Origin: Acetobacter orleanensis
Lineage (GTDB): Bacteria > Pseudomonadota > Alphaproteobacteria > Acetobacterales > Acetobacteraceae
Direction: 5' to 3'
Assembly (NCBI RefSeq): GCF_001581005.1
Contig: NZ_LHZV01000054.1
Location: forward strand, 1 to 64,000
DNA length: 64,000 nt
Shown here: in pieces, positions 1 through 7,270 of the stretch
Numbering within the stretch: position 1 is the stretch's first letter
Layout: each line of letters begins with the position of its first letter
Made by a program: the position numbers and the translations under genes
Notes under the pieces: generated by a model
Told to the model about the DNA's origin: nothing
The model's input: the letters and a program-made list of their open reading frames with translations, nothing else
Database searches by the model: none

Positions 1-13
1 GAAACGCTCATCC

Positions 14-2044
14 GTGACTTTTCAAACAGGCTCTAACGCTTTTGCTAGGCTAGCGAATATTTCTCCTCAAGCAGCCAGAGCAATTGCTCGTAAAGCGTTA
101 TCTGGTGCAGCATGGCGTGGAAAAACTTTGTCTGTTGCCGTGACTACTGGAAAAGGAGGAAGTTCCGGGAAAAGATATTTGATCGATAGGACGTCGTTAC
201 CTGAAGAGATTAATTCTACCTTAATCGTTGATAATAACTCATTAAAATCACCCTCAATAGACACAAACCATCGCCTTACCCTCGTATTGCGAATTATGGC
301 TTCTGGAAAACGAGGCTCCGCAGAACGAGCCCAATGCATAAGAGAGATTGCAAGAAAATTCCCAAAATCCCACGATAGACAATCTAGCGGAGTATCAGAA
401 CGAACGCTTAGAGGGTGGGTCAGCTCTTACGAAAAAGAGGGTCTTTGTGGCTTGCATAGAGGGCATCGCGCTGATCGTGGATCTTCGCGCGTTGTTGCAT
501 GGCGTGCATGGGACAGAGCTATGACGGAAGCTGGCGTCTGTCAGGAAGACCAGCAGAAAATCGCCAAGGAATTGGACCGTTTTGTCCGCAGCTATTGGGC
601 TCATGGTGCGTCCAGTGTCTACAAAATTCAGATGCTTATGCAGCCACGTTGTCAGGATATTGCCACTAGGACTGGCATTGCCTCGGATAGCTCCATCCTC
701 AAGCAAATCTGCTGGGTTCCCAAGAACTTTGTGGACAAGAAAGAACGTAAACGCGCGCGCCTGATCCATACAAAAAAGCATGATGCTGGTGGTTATGCCT
801 CTAACGCAGAACCCCGTATCACACGGACGCGTGATGGCCTATTACCTATGGATATGGTGGCAGCAGATGTCCGGCATTGTGACTTCCTGATTTCCCGTCA
901 GGATGGCTCCCATACTACCGCTAAAATGATTGCCTTCCTTGATCTTGCGACCAACCGGATATTTGTTCGCAGCTTCATTTGTCCCAAAGGGGAAGCTATT
1001 CGACGGGAGCATGTTCTTGAAACTCTCAGAGACATGTTTGCCGACCCCAACTGGGGCGTTCCCAAAAACCTATATTTTGACAATGGCGGTGAATTCCAGT
1101 TGGGAGAAGCAGCAAATGATCTGGCTCGCCTAGCCAGCCTTGTCCGGTCGGCTGGCAAAGATATGGCGATAAAAGTTACCAGTTCTCTCTCAGCAGGAAT
1201 CGTTCGAAGCCGGGCCTACAACCCACAATCCAAAGTTATTGAAGGCGTCTTCTCGAACTTTACCCGTACCATTGAACCTATGCTTAAAGGCTTCATTGGT
1301 GGGCAGAGAATGAACAAAAAGGTGGAAAATCAGGGCAAAGCGCCTGTGCCCATGCCGGGAGACGCTGCCAGCATCCACCGGAATATCCAGCTTGCTGTCG
1401 CTTTCTATAACGCAACCCCGCAGCAAAAAGGGGAAATTGCTGGGTATTCACCTGATGGCAGGATGCAGCATTTTGTGGCTGAGGACTGGCGTTCCATCAT
1501 CCTTGACCCTGGCGAAGTCGAGCTGGCCTTCGGCCCGGAAGAAACGCGTGTCATCAAAACCGGTGGCATCGTCTCTATCAACGGTCGTCGTTATCATCAC
1601 GATGCCATGGCGCAAATGGTTGGGGAAAAGCAGCGGTTCCGCGTGCCTTTCATGGGTAATGGCACACGCATTATCGGTCTGGATGATAAGGATAATCCTC
1701 TTCTCGTTGCTGTGGAAGAAACAGCTTACGCCATGACCGATCGGGCTGGTGCGATAGAGCAATCACGCCGCTCTCGTGCCCTCAAGAAAGATATACACGC
1801 TATATCTTCCGATCTCGAACCGATTGATCTTATGGGGGAAATGGCGCGTTTTGTAGACGCTAATCCCGCCCCGAGACCGGTAACACCGGAAGCAGAAATC
1901 ACAATTTCACCTGTTCTGAAAGAAGCCGCGCGGCAGCCTAAATTGGCAGCCCCAGCCAAACTTTCGGATAATGAAGAATTCCGTCGCACTCAGGCTGAGG
2001 CATACAAAAAGCTGAATGCCTCACCGATGCGACGGAGAGCCTAG
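14..2044 (+). CDS. Mu-type DDE transposase (MuA-like)
   Basis: This is the replicative transposase that would bind the element ends and join them to target DNA. An N-terminal winged-helix-like region (about residues 1-65) ends in a basic, Gly-rich stretch and YLIDRTSLP, as in MuA. The catalytic core shows AADVRHCD (D285), YFDNGGEF (D356) and KVIEGVF (E410). These spacings of 71 and 54 are close to the D-D-E spacing of phage Mu. A C-terminal beta-rich domain and a Lys/Arg-rich tail follow. The length of 676 residues fits the family (Mu is about 663). The first start in view is GTG at 14, but the frame is open to the left edge, so the true start may lie outside the window. Codon use is more AT-rich than in the host genes to the right. 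Confidence 0.93.
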   Translation: MTFQTGSNAFARLANISPQAARAIARKALSGAAWRGKTLSVAVTTGKGGSSGKRYLIDRTSLPEEINSTLIVDNNSLKSPSIDTNHRLTLVLRIMASGKRGSAERAQCIREIARKFPKSHDRQSSGVSERTLRGWVSSYEKEGLCGLHRGHRADRGSSRVVAWRAWDRAMTEAGVCQEDQQKIAKELDRFVRSYWAHGASSVYKIQMLMQPRCQDIATRTGIASDSSILKQICWVPKNFVDKKERKRARLIHTKKHDAGGYASNAEPRITRTRDGLLPMDMVAADVRHCDFLISRQDGSHTTAKMIAFLDLATNRIFVRSFICPKGEAIRREHVLETLRDMFADPNWGVPKNLYFDNGGEFQLGEAANDLARLASLVRSAGKDMAIKVTSSLSAGIVRSRAYNPQSKVIEGVFSNFTRTIEPMLKGFIGGQRMNKKVENQGKAPVPMPGDAASIHRNIQLAVAFYNATPQQKGEIAGYSPDGRMQHFVAEDWRSIILDPGEVELAFGPEETRVIKTGGIVSINGRRYHHDAMAQMVGEKQRFRVPFMGNGTRIIGLDDKDNPLLVAVEETAYAMTDRAGAIEQSRRSRALKKDIHAISSDLEPIDLMGEMARFVDANPAPRPVTPEAEITISPVLKEAARQPKLAAPAKLSDNEEFRRTQAEAYKKLNASPMRRRA

Positions 2045-2097
2045 TCGTCGGGTGTTGCGAGCACCCGACGACCGCCAGCCGGGAGGCTTTTCCCGGC
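2044..2097 (+). terminator. Two tandem hairpins between the transposase and MuB-like genes
   Basis: The first hairpin has a perfect 11-bp stem (2044-2054 with 2062-2072) and a 7-nt loop, and starts right after the transposase stop. The second has a perfect 7-bp stem (2078-2084 with 2091-2097) and a 6-nt loop. Neither has a U-tract. They may attenuate transcription or stabilise the mRNA end between the A-like and B-like genes. Stems are seen directly; the function is inferred. Confidence 0.6.
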
Positions 2098-2122
2098 AAT
2101 TTGACCACAAGGGACACACCTA

Positions 2123-2926
2123 ATGACCAAGGTTATAAGACTACCAAGAGCGAACGAGAACAGCAACAATACCGGCACATTGTGGCCTACCAGTGTGTTG
2201 GAAGACATGGAAGGTGTGATGCTCGCCAGCTATCGCACCGGCATGATCGGCTTGCTGACAGCTCCGTCTGGCACAGGAAAAACCACGGCAGCCCGCATGG
2301 TGGCGGCGAAACTGAATACTGCGCCTGATGAAGACGAGTGCTCTTATGGGCAGGAAGTCATTTACATCATGATGACACGCGCCACAGACAAGACCCGGCC
2401 CGGCCTTGCTCATATTGCAGACGCTTTAGGAATCTACACGTCACGCGGTGACTGTCCGCAGGACATCATGCGGAGCATTGAATTCAAGCTGGAAGGCCAG
2501 ACCAGTCTGCTCATTCTGGATGAAGCCCAGTTCATGTCTGCCGATCTCCTATCCGCCATTCGGAATATCTGGGATCGGCTAGAAACACGCGGCTGTAATC
2601 CGGGCATCGTTCTTGTCGGGACGGAAAGCCTGCATGAGCGTATCTGTGGCAGGCGGCGTTCTGAAGACATGGATGCTCTTTCGGGTCGCCTCGGGCAGAA
2701 GATGGTCAATCTTGCGATCAGTGAGGAAGATGTCCGGGCCGTCTGCAAACATCTCAATATCATGGGCGAGAAAGAGTTTGCCTTGCTCTATCGCGTTGGC
2801 CGTGAACGAGGCGGCTTACATAATATAAAGCGGGTAGTGGAAATGGCAGAGCAGATTGCAGATGGAAAGCACATCACACTGTCTACCCTGAAAACCTCCA
2901 TAGCCGTGACGGGAGGTCTGGTCTGA
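2123..2926 (+). CDS. MuB-like transposition ATPase
   Basis: An AAA-type ATPase of 267 residues that would bind target DNA and activate the transposase, as MuB does. Walker A is APSGTGKTT (residues 47-55) and Walker B is LLILDEAQ (128-135). An arginine-rich region (CGRRRSEDMDALSGRLGQ) fits the sensor/Arg-finger part of the AAA_22 family. The gene follows the transposase with only the tandem hairpins between them, the usual A-B order of Mu-like phages. Its stop overlaps the start of the next ORF (TGATG). Confidence 0.88.
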   Translation: MTKVIRLPRANENSNNTGTLWPTSVLEDMEGVMLASYRTGMIGLLTAPSGTGKTTAARMVAAKLNTAPDEDECSYGQEVIYIMMTRATDKTRPGLAHIADALGIYTSRGDCPQDIMRSIEFKLEGQTSLLILDEAQFMSADLLSAIRNIWDRLETRGCNPGIVLVGTESLHERICGRRRSEDMDALSGRLGQKMVNLAISEEDVRAVCKHLNIMGEKEFALLYRVGRERGGLHNIKRVVEMAEQIADGKHITLSTLKTSIAVTGGLV

Positions 2927-3147
2927 TGAGCAAGCCTGATCTTGTGGATATCGAGGGTGAAGCCTGCCGTCTTGAAGCCCTTTTAAGAGGCGTTTTAGAA
3001 CTGTTTGACGCCAGTTTAGACAGTGTTGACTGGGCAGAAAATTGGCCAAATGCTAGTGAGAGTCTTCGGGAATTTGTTTATACAGCCCATTCCAGAAGCC
3101 GTGATCTGACAGCACTCTGTCGCAGGGCTTATGATAATGCGGCGTAA
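2926..3147 (+). CDS. Small phage ORF of unknown function
   Basis: A 73-residue acidic protein whose ATG overlaps the stop of the MuB-like gene and whose 3' end overlaps the next gene by 17 bp. That tight packing is the main reason to accept it as real. No motif is recognised. It occupies the position of the small accessory early genes of Mu-like phages, so a modulatory role is possible, but nothing in the sequence shows one. Confidence 0.6.
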   Translation: MSKPDLVDIEGEACRLEALLRGVLELFDASLDSVDWAENWPNASESLREFVYTAHSRSRDLTALCRRAYDNAA

Positions 3148-3559
3148 ACCCCTTGATCCTGCCAAGGTGCGCCTTGTCCAGGTGGCTCGGAAACGCCTCG
3201 GACTGACTGATGATGACTACCGGAATATCCTCATGCGCGTGGGTGGTGTTTCATCATCCCGCGACCTGACAGCGGAAGCATTCCGAGAATTGATGGAGCT
3301 TTTTGCAAAACTCGGCTTTCAGAGTGACGCCAATCGTACGAACCTCGGCAGAAGGCCGGGGTTTGCTACCGCCGGACAGGTTGCTGCCATCCGGCGCTTG
3401 TGGGCAGAGTATACGGAAGGCACGGGAACAGAAACACAGCTTGGCCACTGGCTGGAACGCACATGGAGGGTTTCCGCCTTACGGTTCCTGCCCGAAAAGG
3501 ATGCCCGAAGTGCGGTCATTATCCTGAAAAATATGGTGACACGGAAAACGCGCCCCTGA
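3131..3559 (+). CDS. GemA/gp16-like phage regulatory protein (DUF1018)
   Basis: A 142-residue basic protein with the DUF1018 pattern: RKRLGLTDDDYRNIL near residue 17, a GG/SSRDLT segment, then FRELMELFAKLGF. A C-terminal part includes FATAGQVAAIRRLW and a LGHWLERTW segment, both typical of the Mu gp16/GemA family. In Mu, gem products affect host gene expression and DNA topology; that role is transferred from the family and not shown here. It overlaps the preceding small ORF. An inverted repeat covers its stop codon, so the early operon probably ends here. Confidence 0.8.
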   Translation: MIMRRKPLDPAKVRLVQVARKRLGLTDDDYRNILMRVGGVSSSRDLTAEAFRELMELFAKLGFQSDANRTNLGRRPGFATAGQVAAIRRLWAEYTEGTGTETQLGHWLERTWRVSALRFLPEKDARSAVIILKNMVTRKTRP

Positions 3560-3568
3560 GGCGCGTTT
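3546..3568 (+). terminator. Hairpin over the gemA-like stop codon
   Basis: A perfect 9-bp GC-rich stem (3546-3554 with 3560-3568) with a 5-nt loop and three T residues at the end of the right arm. The stop codon of the GemA-like gene lies in the loop and base of the stem. It is a likely end-of-early-operon terminator, although the U-tract is short. Confidence 0.6.
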
Positions 3569-3620
3569 CTACCATCTGAGCCACTCTGGTACCCAAAGCA
3601 TCTTAAAACGCACACAGCCC

Positions 3621-3648
3621 CCTTTTAGTGCCTTTTATAATCCTTTTA
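3621..3648 (+). promoter_or_regulatory. Three helically phased CCTTTTA repeats
   Basis: The heptamer CCTTTTA occurs at 3621, 3631 and 3642, with spacings of 10 and 11 bp, so all three face the same side of the DNA. The last copy ends 11 bp before the ATG of the Mor-like gene. This arrangement suggests a binding array for an oligomeric regulator or for the transposase, or a promoter-proximal operator. The repeats are seen directly; the function is inferred. Confidence 0.55.
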
Positions 3649-3658
3649 GGAACACGAC

Positions 3659-4060
3659 ATGACCCCGCTACCTGATATTCTTGTCGCCTTGCTTAATTCA
3701 GCCGATGAAAATGTCGTTTTGTCTTTTATGGATGCAAACGGTGGCCAGCAAATATCCGTGCCACGCGTTGCTGAGGGTTCAAGTCTAGAAAGCTGTTTTG
3801 GAAGAGATTTAGCCTTGGCTCTTGTGAATTTTGCAGGTGGCAGCTCAATTTCCATCCCCCAGTGTCGTCGATGGCGTATCTGGAAACTGGCAGAACTGGG
3901 GTATAGCAGAAATGAGATAGCCTTGAGAGTTGGGACGACTTCGCGCTGGGTGAATGCAATCCTTAAAATGGAAAAATCTTCAAAACCTTTGTCTGGGAGT
4001 GCGCAGCATAATTCCAGACAAATGGATATCATGGATTTTCTGGGTTCAGAGTTATCCTAA
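3659..4060 (+). CDS. Mor/C-family transcription activator, first copy
   Basis: A 133-residue DNA-binding protein resembling the Mu Mor (middle operon regulator) and C (late activator) family. The diagnostic part is a Gly-Gly/VP dimerisation pattern (FAGGSSISIP, about residues 58-67). A C-terminal helix-turn-helix follows (RIWKLAELGYSRNEIALRVGTTSRWV). In Mu these proteins switch on middle or late promoters. The start ATG lies 11 bp after the last phased CCTTTTA repeat. A diverged relative lies 170 bp downstream, so the element has two Mor/C-type proteins. Confidence 0.68.
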   Translation: MTPLPDILVALLNSADENVVLSFMDANGGQQISVPRVAEGSSLESCFGRDLALALVNFAGGSSISIPQCRRWRIWKLAELGYSRNEIALRVGTTSRWVNAILKMEKSSKPLSGSAQHNSRQMDIMDFLGSELS

Positions 4061-4137
4061 AAATAGATAGAGCACTGATATTTTGCAGTCCTTCAATGAT
4101 AATTTATGTCAGATTAAAATAAGAAAATAGAAGATTA

Positions 4138-4158
4138 TTCCGCAATTATTTTGCGGAA
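4138..4158 (+). terminator. Hairpin between the two Mor-like genes
   Basis: An 8-bp perfect stem (4138-4145 with 4151-4158) with a 5-nt AT loop, in the AT-rich gap between the two Mor/C-like genes. It could end the first transcript or act as an operator for the second gene. No U-tract is seen. Confidence 0.4.
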
Positions 4159-4230
4159 GGAATTTCTTCCGAATGGGATGTTACTGCAAACTCATACACT
4201 TTTCAGTCTTGAAAAACATTGGGCTGAGGC

Positions 4231-4644
4231 ATGAGGATGCAGAGACAAAACGCTACCGATAAACTTAATCCAAGTGCTTTAATTTTTCTGCGGGAAAAAT
4301 TTGGCGACGAGGTTGCGGTTCGGTTTATTGAACGGTTTTCAGGTCAGGAGTTCTGTATCCATACGTCCTCATCAAGAACGCATTCCCGCAAGGGAGAGGA
4401 AATTATAGATGCATTCGGACCAGACATGCTGGATACTATTTTTAAGGAATACAAAAGGGTTCCTTTTATTGTCCCTGTAGCCAGAAAATTCAGATATGAA
4501 TTTTATGCAAAGCAAGGCTTGGGATCAGCTGCCATTGCGCCCTTAATTGGTGTCAGCGTTCGTCAGTCATATTGTATTGGCAGACAATATAAAAAGCGTC
4601 GTGCTGCCAAATTCCAGCAGTGGAAACGGGAGGCGGAACGATGA
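4231..4644 (+). CDS. Mor/C-family transcription activator, second copy
   Basis: A 137-residue protein with the same layout as the gene before it. A FGDEVAVRFIERFSGQEFCI segment comes first, then a VPFIVPVARKFRYEFYAKQGLG segment leading into a helix-turn-helix (SAAIAPLIGVSVRQSYCI), and a Lys/Arg-rich tail. The fit to Mor/C is weaker than for the first copy but clear in the C-terminal half. Its stop overlaps the ATG of the protease gene (ATGA), so it is probably translated with the head genes. It may be the late (C-like) activator, with the first copy being Mor-like; this is inference. Confidence 0.58.
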   Translation: MRMQRQNATDKLNPSALIFLREKFGDEVAVRFIERFSGQEFCIHTSSSRTHSRKGEEIIDAFGPDMLDTIFKEYKRVPFIVPVARKFRYEFYAKQGLGSAAIAPLIGVSVRQSYCIGRQYKKRRAAKFQQWKREAER

Positions 4645-5264
4645 GGGAAATCTTTTTCGAACTGAACGCAGCCCAAGACAGCGCGCCCGAATGGATACAT
4701 CTTCTGCCCTCCGGCACCTTCTCGGCCAAGGACGGGCGTGGTCCCTGGACTGTCTCTGACCCCGGCAAACTGATTGAGGCTTCCCTTCCCAAGGGAGGCA
4801 GGCCGTTACCGGTCGATTACGATCACGGGTCAGTCGTGCCAAAGGGCAACGGTTCCGCCGCTGGATGGATTACCGAGCTTCAGGCACGCGACAACGGGAT
4901 ATGGGGCAAGGTCGAATGGACGGAGGCAGGGCGTAAGGCTGTCGCCAGTAGGGAATACCGTTTCATCTCCCCTGTTATCGGTTTCGACGGGAATAACAAG
5001 CAAGACATCTCGATCATTGATTCAGCCGCGCTAACCAATAATCCGGCCCTGACCCAATTGATCTCATTGACCGACGCGGAACGCAGCGGGGCGGTCGGGA
5101 CGATCCTGACCCGCATACAGGCCGATATGGACGCCATTGCCGCCCTGACATGCCGCCCACCCGGTGCAGATGGCAATGCCCAGTCCGCCGAGGAAGCCGC
5201 TCTGGACGCACGCCTCAAGGAAGCTCTCGGTCTTTCGCCTTCCAACACCTCAAAACAGGGATAA
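4641..5264 (+). CDS. Mu I-type capsid maturation protease, short form
   Basis: A 207-residue protein of the Mu-like I protease family, which cleaves head proteins during capsid maturation. Recognisable blocks are EWIHLLPSGTF, VDYDHGS (probable catalytic His region) and EYRFISPVIGF, then an NNPAL segment. Start chosen at the ATG at 4641 because it overlaps the preceding stop as ATGA; a longer in-frame start exists at 4620. Family members often run beyond 300 residues, with a C-terminal scaffold part. Here the protein ends about 40 residues after the protease core, in a short helical tail ending LKEALGLSPSN, so most of the scaffold is missing or supplied separately. Confidence 0.82.
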   Translation: MREIFFELNAAQDSAPEWIHLLPSGTFSAKDGRGPWTVSDPGKLIEASLPKGGRPLPVDYDHGSVVPKGNGSAAGWITELQARDNGIWGKVEWTEAGRKAVASREYRFISPVIGFDGNNKQDISIIDSAALTNNPALTQLISLTDAERSGAVGTILTRIQADMDAIAALTCRPPGADGNAQSAEEAALDARLKEALGLSPSNTSKQG

Positions 5265-5270
5265 CTGGCC

Positions 5271-6281
5271 ATGCAAATCTCGCAAGGCAATTTGCAAATC
5301 ATCTTCACAAACTTCCAGTCCGCTTTCAACAAGGAACTGGAAAACGCTCAGTCCCATTATAAGGACGTGGCGATGATCGTGCCCAGCAGCACAGCAGTGG
5401 AAACCTATGGCTTTCTGAATAACCTGCCGTCTGTGCGGGAGTGGGTCGGCTCGCGTGTCATCCACTCCTTGGGCACCTCGCGGTTCAGTATCGTCAACCG
5501 CAACTGGGAACAGACCATCGACATAGACCGGAACGATATTGAGGATGATCGCTATGGTCTGTTCGGACCGGTCATCCGCGATATGGCGCTTTCCGCCTCC
5601 TCGCACCCCGACGAACTGATCTTCGGTCTGCTGGGCGATGGCTTTACCCAGAAATGCTATGATGGACAGCCTTTCTTCAGTGCCAATCATGTCGTGGGAA
5701 CCGGAAAGGCACAGCGCACCGTCAGCAATGTGTTTGGGTCTGGCACCTACGCACCGTGGTTCCTGCTGGATTGCTCCCGTCCGATCCGCCCGCTGATTTT
5801 CCAGAGCCGTCGTCCTGTCACCTTCACACAGAAAACCGATCCGCGCTCCGGTGGCGCGTTCTTTGACAACAAGTACTATTACGGCGCGGATGCCCGCTAC
5901 AACGCTGGTTATGGTATGTGGCAACTGGCTTTTGCCTGCACCGACCCGCTTACGCCCTACAATTACGCGGCGGTGCGAGCGGCCATGATGAGCCAGCGCT
6001 CCGAGAATGGCAGGCCGCTGGGTATCCGGCCCACCCATCTTGTGACCTTGCCGGGCAACGAGAACGCAGCCCTGCGTATCCTGCGCTCCCAGACCATTGA
6101 GGCTACGTCCAACGAATGGGCTGGCACGGCCATACCGATCATTACCCAATTCCTGCTGTGCGCTAACGGTTCGACGGCAGCCTGGGAAAAAGTAGCGGAT
6201 TTTGTCAATCCGTCTGAAACCTATGCGGCGGGTAGCGGCACTACGGCTGATGGCAAGCCACCTGCTGCAAGCGGCAAGTAA
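5271..6281 (+). CDS. Mu T-type major head (capsid) protein
   Basis: A 336-residue protein of the Mu gpT major head subunit family. Typical segments are the N-terminal FTNFQSAFNKELE, then VREWVGSR, LGTSRFSIVNRNWEQTIDIDRNDIEDD, and a DGFTQKCYDGQPFFSANH region. The length matches the family (about 305-340). It starts 6 bp after the protease stop, the usual I-T order. The gene looks intact, so head protein could still be made if transcribed. No portal, terminase or tail genes accompany it. Confidence 0.9.
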   Translation: MQISQGNLQIIFTNFQSAFNKELENAQSHYKDVAMIVPSSTAVETYGFLNNLPSVREWVGSRVIHSLGTSRFSIVNRNWEQTIDIDRNDIEDDRYGLFGPVIRDMALSASSHPDELIFGLLGDGFTQKCYDGQPFFSANHVVGTGKAQRTVSNVFGSGTYAPWFLLDCSRPIRPLIFQSRRPVTFTQKTDPRSGGAFFDNKYYYGADARYNAGYGMWQLAFACTDPLTPYNYAAVRAAMMSQRSENGRPLGIRPTHLVTLPGNENAALRILRSQTIEATSNEWAGTAIPIITQFLLCANGSTAAWEKVADFVNPSETYAAGSGTTADGKPPAASGK

Positions 6282-6301
6282 ACGGACGGGAGGATACAAA
6301 C

Positions 6302-6769
6302 ATGAACGCTATTGCCATAAGGCAACGTCTGGGACTGCCTGAGGACGCACCCGACACCGATCTGACCGGGGCCTTACAGGAGGTGCTGAGCTATCTCACC
6401 TCCCTGGACAGACCGGATTGCGGGGTGATGCTCAGTGGCGCGTCTTCTCCCGCCGATGTGCTGGATGCTGTGCTACTTTCCTCTGATGCGCGGCTTGTTG
6501 GCTATCGCCAGAATATGATGACAATGCAGCGTGAGACCGAGGCAATGCGTGCCCAGATCGCACGGGCGCATTCACGGGATATCGTGAACATGCAAGCCGA
6601 GAAAGGATATGCCATTTCCCGTCCGATCATTGAGACACTGGTCGAACTGCACATGCAAAAGCCTGATGAGGCGCTTGCGATCATGCAGTGCTTGCCCAAC
6701 CTCAAAATGCGCCTTTCCTTCAAAGGTCAGGTGATGCAGGTACCTGTGCCGGAAGTCACGGACAAATAA
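6302..6769 (+). CDS. Unknown head-operon protein, possible scaffold-like
   Basis: A 155-residue protein starting 20 bp after the major head gene. It is largely helical and opens with IRQRLGLPEDAPDTDLTGAL, a phrase that resembles the C-terminal scaffold part of longer Mu-type I proteases. A central region (about residues 70-105) has heptad-like Met/Arg/Glu content compatible with a coiled coil. I do not recognise a named family. A detached scaffold, or a head completion protein, are possible readings; neither is shown by the sequence. Confidence 0.6.
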   Translation: MNAIAIRQRLGLPEDAPDTDLTGALQEVLSYLTSLDRPDCGVMLSGASSPADVLDAVLLSSDARLVGYRQNMMTMQRETEAMRAQIARAHSRDIVNMQAEKGYAISRPIIETLVELHMQKPDEALAIMQCLPNLKMRLSFKGQVMQVPVPEVTDK

Positions 6770-6905
6770 ATAAGGAATGACGCGCCGGGGGGCCAGCCAG
6801 AACCCCCAAACGAACCCGCCCCGAAGGGCGATCCTATGGTCGGCTGAATAACACCGTGTCGCAGCGCGTCTTGAAATCTCTACCACAGATATAGCGAATA
6901 ATACC

Positions 6906-7256
6906 ATGAATAATGAACAGATTGAAACCAATCTTAGAATAGCATCTTTTCTGGATGCTTTGCCGACCGGCTTATCCTTGCAGCATATCAGCAATAGGGT
7001 GCGTTGTGTTTTTGGTGAAAATGCATGGAAGCTTTCACGTATTCAGACTTATCTTGGCAGAAGTGATGAACAACCCACTGCGGGCCGACCTAATGCATTG
7101 AGGGCTGATCCAGAGCTTCAGACATATTTCCTGGAGAAACAGCAAACCCACTTTATTGATGAGTTGCTGACCGACGCACAGAAGACGTTTCCTGAAAAAA
7201 AACTACCATCACGTTCCGCACTGCATCGCTTCTTGCAGAATTCAAGAACCCTTTAA
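6906..7256 (+). CDS. Unknown small protein, helix-turn-helix-like
   Basis: A 116-residue protein with an LSLQHISNRVRCVFGENAWKL segment, a GRPNALRADPEL segment, and a C-terminal LPSRSALHRFLQN. The last phrase loosely recalls the SALHRY motif of Mu gp27-type proteins (DUF3486), but the rest does not clearly align. It is the last plus-strand gene before the host region and sits 136 bp after the previous gene, so it may have its own promoter. A regulator or terminase-small-subunit-like role would be a guess. Confidence 0.55.
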   Translation: MNNEQIETNLRIASFLDALPTGLSLQHISNRVRCVFGENAWKLSRIQTYLGRSDEQPTAGRPNALRADPELQTYFLEKQQTHFIDELLTDAQKTFPEKKLPSRSALHRFLQNSRTL

Positions 7257-7270
7257 CGGCCTTTTAGCGG
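7249..7270 (+). repeat. 11-bp direct repeat at the presumed right end of the Mu-like element
   Basis: CCCTTTAACGG (7249-7259) is followed immediately by CCTTTTAGCGG (7260-7270). This near-identical direct repeat is spaced one helical turn, and its core matches the CCTTTTA heptamers at 3621-3648. It overlaps the stop of the last phage ORF. It could be a transposase or regulator binding site near the right end. Confidence 0.45.

Noticed and set aside
5250-6299. Minus-strand open frame of 349 codons opposite the major head gene
   Set aside because: The plus strand encodes a clear gpT-type protein with correct start spacing; the minus frame has no family features.
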